Shown here in pieces: positions 47,796-56,015 of a stretch of DNA of 64,000 nt (position 1 is its first letter; each line of letters starts with the position of its first letter). The DNA lies in assembly GCA_039030075.1 (NCBI GenBank), contig JBCCEW010000024.1, positions 18,918 to 82,917 of the forward strand, read 5' to 3'. The position numbers and the translations under genes are program-made. The stretch is from Myxococcota bacterium. Its GTDB lineage: Bacteria > Myxococcota_A > UBA9160 > SMWR01. Under the pieces are notes generated by a model that did not search any database, had not been told where the DNA came from, and saw nothing but the letters and a program-made list of their open reading frames with translations.

Positions 47796-48992
47796 ATGGA
47801 TCTCGCTTTCGGTCCGAAATACGAGGAGTTCCGCCAGGAAGTCCGTGCGTTTCTCGAGGCCCATCGGGGCGCCAAGCCGAAGGAGTCGCTGATCGAGGTC
47901 TCGGTCGAGGAGCGCTCGCGCTGGCTCTCGCTCCTGATCGAGCATGGCTACTGGGCGCGCACGCTTCCGAAGGCGTACGGCGGTCATGGCGCCGAGCCCG
48001 ATCTCCTCGAGACCGTGATCATGGACGAGGAGTTCAACCGGGCGGGGGTGCACCGGGGCTTCAACGCCCAGGGGCCCTCGATGCTCGTCCCGACCCTGCT
48101 CGAGCACGGCAGCGAGGAACAGCGCGAGCGCTGGATCGGGCCGACGATGCGCGCCGAAGTGATCTGGTGCCAAGGTTATTCCGAGCCCGGCTCGGGCAGC
48201 GATCTCGCGAGTCTGCAGACGGCGGCCGTCGAGGACGGCGAGGACTTCCTGATCAATGGCCAGAAGATCTGGACCAGCAGCGCGGACATGTCGCAGATGT
48301 GCTTCCTGCTCGTGCGCACCGAGCCCGATGCCGCGAAGCACGCGGGCATCTCGTACGTCCTCGTTCCGATGGACACGCCGGGCATCGAGGTCCAGCCGCT
48401 CCAGACCATGTCGGGGAGCATCGGCGAGAACAGCTTCAATCAGGTGTGCTTCCGCGACGTGCGGATCCCTCAGGCCAACGTGGTGGGGAAGCGCGGCGAG
48501 GGCTGGAAGATCGCGAACACCACGCTCAAGCACGAGCGCAACAGCCTCAACTCGAACTCCGAGGCGACGCTCTTGCGACTCACGCGTCTGATGGAACGCG
48601 AAACCGTGAACGGGGTGCCGGCGATGGCGAGCCCGGTCTACCGCGACCGCCTGATGCGTCTTCAGGCGCGCGTGCTTTCGATGAAGCACCACGGCATGCG
48701 CATCCTCACCCACAGCCTCAAGAAGGAGTCGCCGGGCGTCGCGGGGCTGGTGACGAAACTCCAGAACTGCCAGCTCAACTTCGACATCGCGTCGCTCGCG
48801 ATCGACGTGATGGGCGAACTCGGCAGCCTCTACGACCACGCGAAGTACGAACGCGAAAAGGGCTACTGGCACGCCCATTCGATCTTCTCGCTGGGGCTGA
48901 TCATCGGCGGCGGCACCGCCCAGATCCAGAAGAACATCATCGCCGAACGCGGCCTCGGGCTTCCGCGCGAGCCGAAGCCGGCGCAGGCCTAG
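47796..48992 (+). CDS. acyl-CoA dehydrogenase, long-type (catalytic) subunit
   Basis: A 398-residue ACAD with SEPGSGSD at 129-136 and HERN at 246-249 (Glu247 at the isovaleryl-CoA-dehydrogenase position of the base). The C-terminal motif is GGGTAQIQKNII. The RxQFG...FQ segment is missing and is provided by the next gene, 8 bases downstream. CGGAGGA lies before the ATG, which fixes the start inside a longer open frame. Confidence 0.85.
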   Translation: MDLAFGPKYEEFRQEVRAFLEAHRGAKPKESLIEVSVEERSRWLSLLIEHGYWARTLPKAYGGHGAEPDLLETVIMDEEFNRAGVHRGFNAQGPSMLVPTLLEHGSEEQRERWIGPTMRAEVIWCQGYSEPGSGSDLASLQTAAVEDGEDFLINGQKIWTSSADMSQMCFLLVRTEPDAAKHAGISYVLVPMDTPGIEVQPLQTMSGSIGENSFNQVCFRDVRIPQANVVGKRGEGWKIANTTLKHERNSLNSNSEATLLRLTRLMERETVNGVPAMASPVYRDRLMRLQARVLSMKHHGMRILTHSLKKESPGVAGLVTKLQNCQLNFDIASLAIDVMGELGSLYDHAKYEREKGYWHAHSIFSLGLIIGGGTAQIQKNIIAERGLGLPREPKPAQA

Positions 48993-49000
48993 GGGGCGGC

Positions 49001-50080
49001 ATGGATTTCGGACTCTCCGACGACCAGCGACTCCTCGACGAAACCATCCGCGGCTTCCTCGCCGACCAGGTGCCGATCACGCGCGTGCGCGAGTTGCGCG
49101 AGAAGGACACGGCCTGCGATCGCGAGATCTGGTCGTCCCTTGGCGAGCTCGGGATGACGGGCATCCTCGTCCCCGAGGCCCAGGGCGGCAGCGGTCTGGG
49201 GCTGCTCGATGCGGCGCTCGTCGCGCAGGCCCTGGGGTTCGCCGCGACGCCCGCTCCCTTCCTGGCCTCGGCCGTGATGGCGCCGGTGGCCCTGCGCAGT
49301 GTCGGTGGCGCTGCGGCCGAGGGCTGGCTCACCGAGATCGCGGCGGCGCGCAGCGTGATGGGCGTCGCGCTCACCGAGCTCTTCTCGGTGCGCGAGGACG
49401 CGGGCGTTCAGCTGGAGGGCGGCAAGCTCCGCGGCAAGTCGCTGATGGCGCTCGACGCCGTCGACACGGATCTCGTGCTGGTCGGCATCGATGCCGATCG
49501 CTTCGCGGTGGTGGGCGCCGACGCCCCGGGTCTCACGGCGACCCGTCTCGCCACCCTCGACGCCACCCGTTCCACCTCCGAGCTCGTGTTCGAGGGCGTC
49601 ACGCCCGAGGCGGTCTTCGAGGACGCGGGCGACGCCCTGACGCGGACCTTCGAGGCCGGGCGCATTGCCCTCGCCGCCGACAGTCTGGGCGCGGCCGAGT
49701 CGATGCTCGCTCAGGCCGTCGAGTACGCCGGACAGCGCAAGCAGTTCAACCGCGTGATCGGCTCCTTCCAGGCCGTGAAGCACCTGTGCGCCGAGATGAT
49801 CGGTGAGCTCGAGCCGGCGCGGTCGCTGGTCTGGTACGCCGCCCACAGCTTCGACGCGCTTCCCGACGAAGCGCCGCTGATGGCGTGTCACGCGCTCGCC
49901 CACGTGGCCGAGATCGGCCGCGAGATCGCGAGCACCGCCACCCAGGTACACGGCGGCATCGGCTGGACCGACGAGCAGAACCTCCACTTCTGGTTCAAGC
50001 GGATCGCCGTGGCGCGCCACCTGCTCGGTGGCCCGGAGCAGCTGCGCGAGCGCGCGGCGGCCCTCCAGGGCCTGGCCTGA
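49001..50080 (+). CDS. acyl-CoA dehydrogenase, short-type (FAD-site) subunit
   Basis: A 359-residue ACAD starting MDFGLSDDQRLLDETI. It holds RKQFNRVIGSFQ at 246-257 and QVHGGIGWTDEQNLHFWFK near the end, and lacks EPxAGSD. It is the natural partner of the long-type ACAD encoded just upstream, giving the third directly adjacent pair in this window. The next gene is the IpdC-like flavoprotein, suggesting a role in ring C/D or side-chain steps. Confidence 0.85.
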   Translation: MDFGLSDDQRLLDETIRGFLADQVPITRVRELREKDTACDREIWSSLGELGMTGILVPEAQGGSGLGLLDAALVAQALGFAATPAPFLASAVMAPVALRSVGGAAAEGWLTEIAAARSVMGVALTELFSVREDAGVQLEGGKLRGKSLMALDAVDTDLVLVGIDADRFAVVGADAPGLTATRLATLDATRSTSELVFEGVTPEAVFEDAGDALTRTFEAGRIALAADSLGAAESMLAQAVEYAGQRKQFNRVIGSFQAVKHLCAEMIGELEPARSLVWYAAHSFDALPDEAPLMACHALAHVAEIGREIASTATQVHGGIGWTDEQNLHFWFKRIAVARHLLGGPEQLRERAAALQGLA

Positions 50081-50108
50081 ACCCATCCCCGTCCCGCGGA
50101 GGCCTCCC

Positions 50109-51230
50109 ATGCAGACGAAACTGGCGAAGGATCTCGGCCTCGAGTTCCCAATCTTTGCGTTCACCCATTGTCGCGACGTCGCGGCCGCCGTCTCGAAGGC
50201 CGGCGGCATGGGTGTCCTGGGTGTGGCCGGGCACTCGGCGAAGGGCCTGCGCGCCGAGCTCGAGTGGATCGAGAACGAGGTCGGCGACAAGCCCTACGGC
50301 GTGGACCTCCTGCTTCCCACCAAGTTCGTCGGGAGCGGGAAGAGCTACAGCAGCGAAGAGCTCGACGCCCAGATCCCCGACACCCACAAGCAGTTCCTCG
50401 ACGACCTGCTGGCGAAGCACGAGGTCCCGCCCCTGGCCGGGGACGCGAAGCTCGGCGAAGAGTTCGCGGTGGGCTACGAGAAGCAGCGCGATGTGATCGA
50501 GCTGCTCTTCGAGCACCGCATCTCGTTGATCGCCAGCGCGCTCGGGCCGCCGCCGACCTGGATGATCGAGAAGGGTCGGGAGAAGGGCGTGCTCGTCGCG
50601 GCGTTGGCCGGCACCGTCGACCACGCACGTCGTCACGTCGAAGCCGGCGTCGACATCGTGGTCGCGCAGGGCGGGGAGGCCGGCGGCCACACGGGGGACA
50701 TCTCGACCATGGTGCTGGTGCCCGAGGTCGTGGATGCCGTGGCGCCGGTACCGGTGCTCGCGGCGGGCGGCATCGGCAACGGCCGCCAGGTGACGGCTTC
50801 GCTCGCGTTGGGAGCGCAGGGGGTCTGGACCGGATCGCTCTGGCTCACCACCGAAGAGGCGGAAACCCACCCGGTGGTGAAGGAGAAGTTCCTGCAGGCG
50901 ACCTCGCGCGACACGGTGCGCAGCCGCTCGCTCACGGGAAAGCCCGCCCGCCAGCTGCGCAGTGCCTGGACCGAGGCCTGGGAGGACCCGGCGAACCCGG
51001 ATCCGCTCCCCATGCCGCTCCAGCCCCGGCTGGTGCGCGAGGCCCAGGCCCGGATCCAGCGGACGGCGCACAAGTCGCCCGGCGCCGCCGAGCTCTCCAA
51101 CTACTTCGTCGGGCAGATCGTGGGCTCGATGAACCAGGTGCAGTCGGTTCGCAGCGTCGTGGAAGGCCTGGTCCAGGAGTACGCCGACACGATGGAGCGC
51201 CTGGATTCCTGGGCCGAAGGCGAGGAGTGA
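50109..51230 (+). CDS. ipdC: nitronate-monooxygenase-family flavoprotein, IpdC-like
   Basis: A 373-residue FMN TIM-barrel protein. FAFTHCRDVAAAVSKAGG, the GVDLLLPTKFVG stretch, IASALGPPP, QGGEAGGHTGD and TTEEAETHPVVKEKFL match the subgroup of 2-nitropropane-dioxygenase-like proteins that contains IpdC, a flavin enzyme acting in HIP-CoA breakdown. Typical nitronate monooxygenases are usually shorter and lack the C-terminal SNYFVGQIVGSM segment. Symbol given on recalled similarity and pathway context. ATG at 50109 follows a GCGGAGG stretch. Confidence 0.65.
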   Translation: MQTKLAKDLGLEFPIFAFTHCRDVAAAVSKAGGMGVLGVAGHSAKGLRAELEWIENEVGDKPYGVDLLLPTKFVGSGKSYSSEELDAQIPDTHKQFLDDLLAKHEVPPLAGDAKLGEEFAVGYEKQRDVIELLFEHRISLIASALGPPPTWMIEKGREKGVLVAALAGTVDHARRHVEAGVDIVVAQGGEAGGHTGDISTMVLVPEVVDAVAPVPVLAAGGIGNGRQVTASLALGAQGVWTGSLWLTTEEAETHPVVKEKFLQATSRDTVRSRSLTGKPARQLRSAWTEAWEDPANPDPLPMPLQPRLVREAQARIQRTAHKSPGAAELSNYFVGQIVGSMNQVQSVRSVVEGLVQEYADTMERLDSWAEGEE

Positions 51231-51346
51231 GAAGGCGCCCGGGGCAGGGCGTGATGCTCAAGAGCCCTTGAGTTTCTAGGGGCCTCCGCTGCACACTGGC
51301 GCCAGCAGAATGCTGAAGGGCCCATTCCCGTCGCCGCGCGGCGTCT

Positions 51347-51413
51347 TTCGAGCGCCTTCGTCGTTCCCGAAGCTCGCCGTAGCGACACTACGGCTTCGTT
51401 TCGGCGCCTCGAA
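51347..51413. repeat. long imperfect intergenic inverted repeat
   Basis: Nested arms pair across 67 bases: TTCGAGCGCC (51347-51356) with GGCGCCTCGAA (51403-51413), then CGAAG with CTTCG, and CCGTAG with CTACGG around a CGACA loop. It lies in the 249-base gap between the IpdC-like gene and the ligase gene. There is no T-run, so it is more like a REP-type or regulatory RNA element than a terminator. Confidence 0.55.
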
Positions 51414-51479
51414 TGCACCCGAAACTCGCTCGCGAGGTTCGGTCCAGGGCCCTCCAACAACCTGCTAGCGGAGGGATCC

Positions 51480-53096
51480 TTGGAAAAGCACTACGCCACC
51501 CTGTGGGAGGCGATCACCGATCGCATCGGAGATCGCGAGGCGCTCGTCTGCGGAGACGTGCGTCGCACCTGGTCCGAGTACGACGAGCGTTCGGCACGCT
51601 TCAGTGCCGCGTTGGCGGATGCCGGCCTGAAGCCCGACTCGAAGGTCGGGCTCTACCTGTACAACTCGCCCGAGTACCTCGAAGCCCAGTACGGCTGCTT
51701 CAAGGGACGCCAGGTCCCGATCAACGTCAACTACCGCTATCTCGACGACGAGCTCCTCTACCTGCTCGAGAACTCGGATGCGGAAGCGCTCGTCTACCAC
51801 TCGAGCCTCGGCGATCGCGTCGCGCGGGTGATGGAGCGGGCGAAGGGCGTGCGCCGCTGGATCGAGGTCGATGACGGCGGTGACTCGGTCCCGGGCAGCG
51901 TGGCCTACGAGGATCTCATCGCCGGGAACGATCCCGCCGCGCGCATCAACCGCGCCGAGAGCGACATCTACATGCTCTACACGGGCGGCACCACCGGGAT
52001 GCCGAAGGGCGTGATGTACGACGTCGGCGGGATGCTGCAGGGGTTCATCGGGATCGGCTTCCCGATCCTGGTGGGACGGCTGCCCGAGGTCGACGAGATC
52101 CCGAGCATCGCCGAGGAACTGTGGAAGGAAGGCAACCACCTGGTGTCGATCCCCGCGTGTCCGCTCATGCACGGGACCGGCGTCTGGCTGGGCGCGATGA
52201 TTCCCCAGATGAGCGGTGCGAAGGTGGTGCTGCTCGAGAGCCGCTCCTTCGACGCCCACGAGCTCTGGCGGGTATCGGCGCAGGAGCAGGTGAGCCAGCT
52301 CGTGATCGTGGGCGACGCCTTCGCGAAACCGATGCTGCGCGCCCTCGACGAGGCGAAGGAGCAGGGGAAGCCCCACGACCCGAGCTCGGTGAAGCTGATG
52401 GTCTCGTCCGGGGTGATGTGGACGAGCGAGGTGAAGGAGCGCCTGCTCGAGTGGCAGGACTGGCTGCTGGTCGACGCGATGGGCAGCAGCGAAGGCAGCA
52501 TGGGGACCCAGATCACCTCGCGCGGCAACGTCGGCGAGACCGCGAAGTTCGCGATGAATCCGACCACGAAGGTCTTCACCGAAGACGGCCGCGAGGTCCA
52601 GCCCGGCTCGGGCGAGACGGGCATGGTGGCGGCGGGTGGCCTCGTCCCGATCGGCTACTTCAAGGACGAGAAGAAGTCGGCGGCCACCTTCAAGACGATC
52701 GACGGGGTCCGCTACTCCTTCCCCGGTGACTGGGCGTCGATCGAAGCCGACGGCACGCTGAAGCTGTTGGGCCGCGGCTCGAACTGCATCAACACCGCGG
52801 GCGAGAAGGTCTACCCGGAAGAGGTGGAAGAGGCGGTGAAGCAGCACCCGGACGTGCTCGACTGCCTTGTGGTGGGAGTCGAGGACGAGAAGTTCGGCCA
52901 GCGCGTCACCGGGGTCGCGTCTCCGCGGCCGGGTCGGGAGCTCGACGGCGCGTCGCTCCGCGAGTTCACCCGCGAGAAGCTGGCCGCCTACAAGGTGCCG
53001 AAGCAGCTCTTCGTGGTGGAGAAGGTCCAGCGCGCGCCGAACGGGAAGGCCGACTACCCGTGGGCCCGCAAGGTGGTCGAGGAGCGGGGCTCCTAG
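51480..53096 (+). CDS. acyl-CoA synthetase, FadD17/FadD19-like
   Basis: A 538-residue adenylate-forming ligase. The phosphate-binding motif is YTGGTTGMPKGV, with GG in place of the common SG, as in actinobacterial steroid side-chain ligases. The YNSPEYLEAQYGCFKGR and INVNYRYLDDELLYLL segments also fit the FadD19-type family that activates 3-oxocholestenoic acid. C-terminal NGKADYPWAR holds the catalytic lysine. TTG start at 51480 with GGAGGG upstream. Which side-chain acid it activates is not evident. Confidence 0.8.
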   Translation: MEKHYATLWEAITDRIGDREALVCGDVRRTWSEYDERSARFSAALADAGLKPDSKVGLYLYNSPEYLEAQYGCFKGRQVPINVNYRYLDDELLYLLENSDAEALVYHSSLGDRVARVMERAKGVRRWIEVDDGGDSVPGSVAYEDLIAGNDPAARINRAESDIYMLYTGGTTGMPKGVMYDVGGMLQGFIGIGFPILVGRLPEVDEIPSIAEELWKEGNHLVSIPACPLMHGTGVWLGAMIPQMSGAKVVLLESRSFDAHELWRVSAQEQVSQLVIVGDAFAKPMLRALDEAKEQGKPHDPSSVKLMVSSGVMWTSEVKERLLEWQDWLLVDAMGSSEGSMGTQITSRGNVGETAKFAMNPTTKVFTEDGREVQPGSGETGMVAAGGLVPIGYFKDEKKSAATFKTIDGVRYSFPGDWASIEADGTLKLLGRGSNCINTAGEKVYPEEVEEAVKQHPDVLDCLVVGVEDEKFGQRVTGVASPRPGRELDGASLREFTREKLAAYKVPKQLFVVEKVQRAPNGKADYPWARKVVEERGS

Positions 53097-53102
53097 GCGG
53101 CG

Positions 53103-53930
53103 CTACGCGACGGTCAGTCGGTCGCCGACGCGCAGGGTGCCGGGCTTCCCGACGGTCATGTAGTTCCCGAAGATGACGCCCGAACCGAAGCGTTCTTCGG
53201 CGGGCTTCCGGCGGTAGTCGCTGAGCACCTTCATCAGGTCGGTCTTCGGGCGGTTGCCGGTCTTCTGGTCGGTCGTGATGATCACGCAGCGCTCGGCCGG
53301 GGTGACCTGGAGGAGTTCGGCGTCGCCGTTGCCGATGCGGTCGATGTGATCCTCGGCGTAGGCATCCATGCCGTCGACCACGACGTTGATCCGGAACCGG
53401 TCCATCGGCACCGGCTCGTCCAGGCGCGCGTTGAGATCGTCGAGGGAGGCCTGGTTGGCCAGGGACACCGGCGAAGCCGCGAAGAAGCGGTGCTTCGGCT
53501 GGGTGTGGAGGCGTTCCATCTGGGGGATCGGGAAGTTGATCTTCCAGGGAGCGCCGGGGGAGACCAGCCGCACGGGTCGCCCGACCGCCTGACCGAGCCA
53601 GTCGGCGACGGCGTCGCCCTGGTCGATGGTCTCCATGTCGTCGAGCACCCACTTCGCCTTGCGAAGGTCGCCGTGCTCCCGGATCTCGTGCTCGAAGGCG
53701 CCGTGGTCGGGGTGGGAGAAGCGGAGGCGGCCGGCGGCTCGATCCAGGTCGACGCCGAGCGCGGCCACCTGGGGCGTGTCCTTCTGGTCGACGAGCTGCC
53801 CGTCTTCCCAGATCACGAACTCGCGGTCGCCGACGATGCCGAGCTCGGTGATGTCGAGCTGGTCGACGGGCACCCCCTGGCACCCCTTCACCGGAAAGAC
53901 CTGGAGCTCGCGGACCGTCACCTGGGACAT
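53103..53930 (-). CDS. MOSC-domain protein
   Basis: A 275-residue protein with an N-terminal MOSC beta-barrel domain (VTVRELQVFPVKGCQG, GIVGDREFVIWE) and a C-terminal MOSC domain with RFRINVVVDG, ERCVIITTDQKTG and FGSGVIFGNYMTV. The family includes YcbX and mARC, molybdenum-cofactor enzymes that reduce N-hydroxylated compounds. The Cys in ERCVIITTD aligns with a conserved MOSC cysteine, but whether cofactor is bound cannot be told. It converges with the ligase gene six bases away and is first-neighbour to the IpdF-like gene on the same strand. Confidence 0.8.
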   Translation of the reverse strand: MSQVTVRELQVFPVKGCQGVPVDQLDITELGIVGDREFVIWEDGQLVDQKDTPQVAALGVDLDRAAGRLRFSHPDHGAFEHEIREHGDLRKAKWVLDDMETIDQGDAVADWLGQAVGRPVRLVSPGAPWKINFPIPQMERLHTQPKHRFFAASPVSLANQASLDDLNARLDEPVPMDRFRINVVVDGMDAYAEDHIDRIGNGDAELLQVTPAERCVIITTDQKTGNRPKTDLMKVLSDYRRKPAEERFGSGVIFGNYMTVGKPGTLRVGDRLTVA

Positions 53931-53961
53931 GGGGCCTCCGGCGGCGTCGTGGGCGGGCCGC

Positions 53962-54741
53962 TCAGGCGCGTTGGCTGCTGACCGCGACGACTTCGCCCGT
54001 CATGTAGGAAGCATAGTCGCTGGCGAGGAAGACCATCACGTTCGCGATCTCCCAGGGCTCGGCAGCACGCCCGAAGGCCTCGCGGCCCACCAGCTCTTCG
54101 AGCAGCCCGTCGGGCGTGACCTTCGACAGGAACTCGTGCATCGCGAGGCTCGGCGAGACGGCGTTGATGCGCACGCCCGAACCCGCGGCCTCCATCGCCG
54201 AGCAGCGGGTGAAGGCCATCACGCCCGCCTTCGCCGCGGCGTAGTGGGACTGCCCTTCCTGGGCGCGCCAACCCAGCACCGAGGCGTTGTTCACGATGGC
54301 GCCGCTGCCGCGCTCGGTCATGTGGGGGAGCACGGCGCGCGTCATGCGGAAGACCGAGGTCAAGGTGACGTCGAGGACCTGGTGCCACTGCTCGTCGGTC
54401 ATCTCCGCGACGGGCGCGAAACCGCCGAGGCCGGCGTTGTTGATCAGCACGTCGATCTGACCGAGCTCGCCGATCGCCGTGTCGATCAGGTTCCGCACCT
54501 GGGCTTCGTCGGTGACGTTGCAGAGGCAGGTGGCCGGCGCGGTCCCGCCGATCGCAGCGAGCTTCTCGGCCGCTTCGCCGAGTCGCCGCTCGTGCAGGTC
54601 GCTGATCAGGACCCGCGCGCCTTCCTCGACGCAGCGCTGAGCCACCGAGAAGCCGATCCCGGTGCCGGCGGCGGCGGTGATGACGACGGTCTTGCCCTCG
54701 AGCAGGGCGTGTCCTTTCGGAGGCGTGGGGACGATCGGCAT
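53962..54741 (-). CDS. ipdF: short-chain dehydrogenase, IpdF-like
   Basis: A 259-residue SDR whose glycine motif is TAAAGTGIG (22-30) instead of TGxxxGIG. NNAG is at 101-104; Ser154, Tyr167 and Lys171 are in place. NNASVLGWRAQEGQSHYAAA and the GRAAEPWEIANVMVFLAS stretch recall IpdF, the SDR of the HIP pathway that oxidises the C5 hydroxyl of a CoA-bound intermediate. It starts one base after the ACAD at 54743, matching the fadE30-ipdF order in actinobacteria. Symbol given on recalled similarity. Confidence 0.65.
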   Translation of the reverse strand: MPIVPTPPKGHALLEGKTVVITAAAGTGIGFSVAQRCVEEGARVLISDLHERRLGEAAEKLAAIGGTAPATCLCNVTDEAQVRNLIDTAIGELGQIDVLINNAGLGGFAPVAEMTDEQWHQVLDVTLTSVFRMTRAVLPHMTERGSGAIVNNASVLGWRAQEGQSHYAAAKAGVMAFTRCSAMEAAGSGVRINAVSPSLAMHEFLSKVTPDGLLEELVGREAFGRAAEPWEIANVMVFLASDYASYMTGEVVAVSSQRA

Positions 54742-54742
54742 G

Positions 54743-55927
54743 TCAGGCGGGGCGCGGTTCGCGCGGCATGCCGAGGGCGCGCTCGGAGATGATGTTGCGT
54801 TGGATCTGGTTCGAGCCGGCGTAGATCGTCTCGGAGCGGGTGAACAGGAACAGGCGCTGCAAGGCGTTCAGCTCGTAGGGCAGGGCGTCGCCGATCTCGG
54901 CTTCCGGCCCGAGCACGTCCATGGCCAGCTTCCCCAGGTTCCGATGCCAGGTGGCCCAGTAGATCTTCGTCACCAGGGCCGCGGCGGGGAGGTCGCTGCC
55001 GGCGTCCGACAGGATGCGCAGCGCGTTGTACCGCATGATCTCGAGACCAATCCAGGCGTCGGCGAGGCGCTGGCGGATCTGGGGATCCTCGGCGGCTCCG
55101 TTCTGCTTCGCGATCGCGACGATCTCGTCGAGTTCGTTCTGGAACAGGATGTTCTGGCCGAGGGTCGAGGTGCCGCGCTCGAAGGCGAGGGTGCCGTTCG
55201 CGACCTTCCAGCCATCCCCCGGTGCACCGACGATGTTCCCCGCGTCGGTCCGCGCGCCGTCGAAGAAGGTTTCGCTGAACTCGGCAGTGCCCGTGATCTG
55301 AGGGATCGGGCGGATCTCGACGCCGTCCTGCTTCATCGGCACCAGCAGGTAGGAGAGCCCCTTGTGCTTCGGCACGTCCGGGTCGGTGCGGCAGAGCACG
55401 AAGGCCCAGTCGCTCCACTCGGCCCAGGACGTCCAGACCTTCTGGCCGTCGAGGATCCAGGCGTCGCCTTCGAGGCGCGCTCGGGTCTGGACGTTCGCCA
55501 GGTCCGAACCCGCGTTCGGCTCCGAGTAGCCCTGGCACCAGAGCTCTTCCCCGCGCTGGATCGGCGGCAGGAAGCGCGCCTTCTGCTCGTCGCTGCCGAA
55601 GGCGATCACGGTGGGCGCCAGCAGGTTCTCGCCGATGTGGCCGATCCGTCCGGGCGCCTGGGCCCGGGCGTACTCCTCGTGGAAGATCACCTGGCGTCCG
55701 AGAGAGGCGTCCTGGCCGCCGAGGGCCTTCGGCCAGGCGAGGCCGATCCAGCCGGCCTGGCCCAGGTGGCGCTCCCATGCGACGCGCTCGTCGACGTAGG
55801 CCGTTTCGTCCCCGGGGCCGCCCCGTCCCCGCAGCTTCGAGAACTCGGGGGTCGCCAGCTCGGATTCGAGCCAATCCGAGATTTCCTTGCGAAACTGCTC
55901 GTCTTCCGGATCGAATTGCAGATGCAT
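54743..55927 (-). CDS. acyl-CoA dehydrogenase, long-type, FadE30-like
   Basis: A 394-residue ACAD with SEPNAGSD at 135-142, FERG at 249-252 (Glu250 as candidate base) and AGSNQIQRNII near the end. It lacks the RxQFG...FQ motif and has no short-type neighbour, so may pair with the lone short-type ACAD at 26699 or act alone. The context (IpdF-like SDR after it, FadD3-like ligase divergent) suggests FadE30, which dehydrogenates HIP-CoA. The ATG at 55927 leaves the operator at 55956 outside the gene. Confidence 0.8.
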   Translation of the reverse strand: MHLQFDPEDEQFRKEISDWLESELATPEFSKLRGRGGPGDETAYVDERVAWERHLGQAGWIGLAWPKALGGQDASLGRQVIFHEEYARAQAPGRIGHIGENLLAPTVIAFGSDEQKARFLPPIQRGEELWCQGYSEPNAGSDLANVQTRARLEGDAWILDGQKVWTSWAEWSDWAFVLCRTDPDVPKHKGLSYLLVPMKQDGVEIRPIPQITGTAEFSETFFDGARTDAGNIVGAPGDGWKVANGTLAFERGTSTLGQNILFQNELDEIVAIAKQNGAAEDPQIRQRLADAWIGLEIMRYNALRILSDAGSDLPAAALVTKIYWATWHRNLGKLAMDVLGPEAEIGDALPYELNALQRLFLFTRSETIYAGSNQIQRNIISERALGMPREPRPA

Positions 55928-55955
55928 CCCAGGGCCTCGCGCCGGCGTAAATTCC

Positions 55956-55973
55956 GATACGCTACGGATCGTA
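55956..55973. promoter_or_regulatory. operator candidate, site 2 of a shared motif
   Basis: GATACGCTACGGATCGTA matches the site at 1208-1225 in 15 of 18 positions and keeps the ATACG-N3-CG(g/t)AT dyad. It lies between the divergent FadE30-like and FadD3-like genes and is flanked by AATTCC, as is the truncated copy at 63986-64000. It could control both genes. A matching -10 hexamer is not clear on either strand. Confidence 0.5.
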
Positions 55974-56015
55974 AGCAACCCGCTGGGTTGCTGCCATGAA
56001 CGACCCGGAGCTGCC

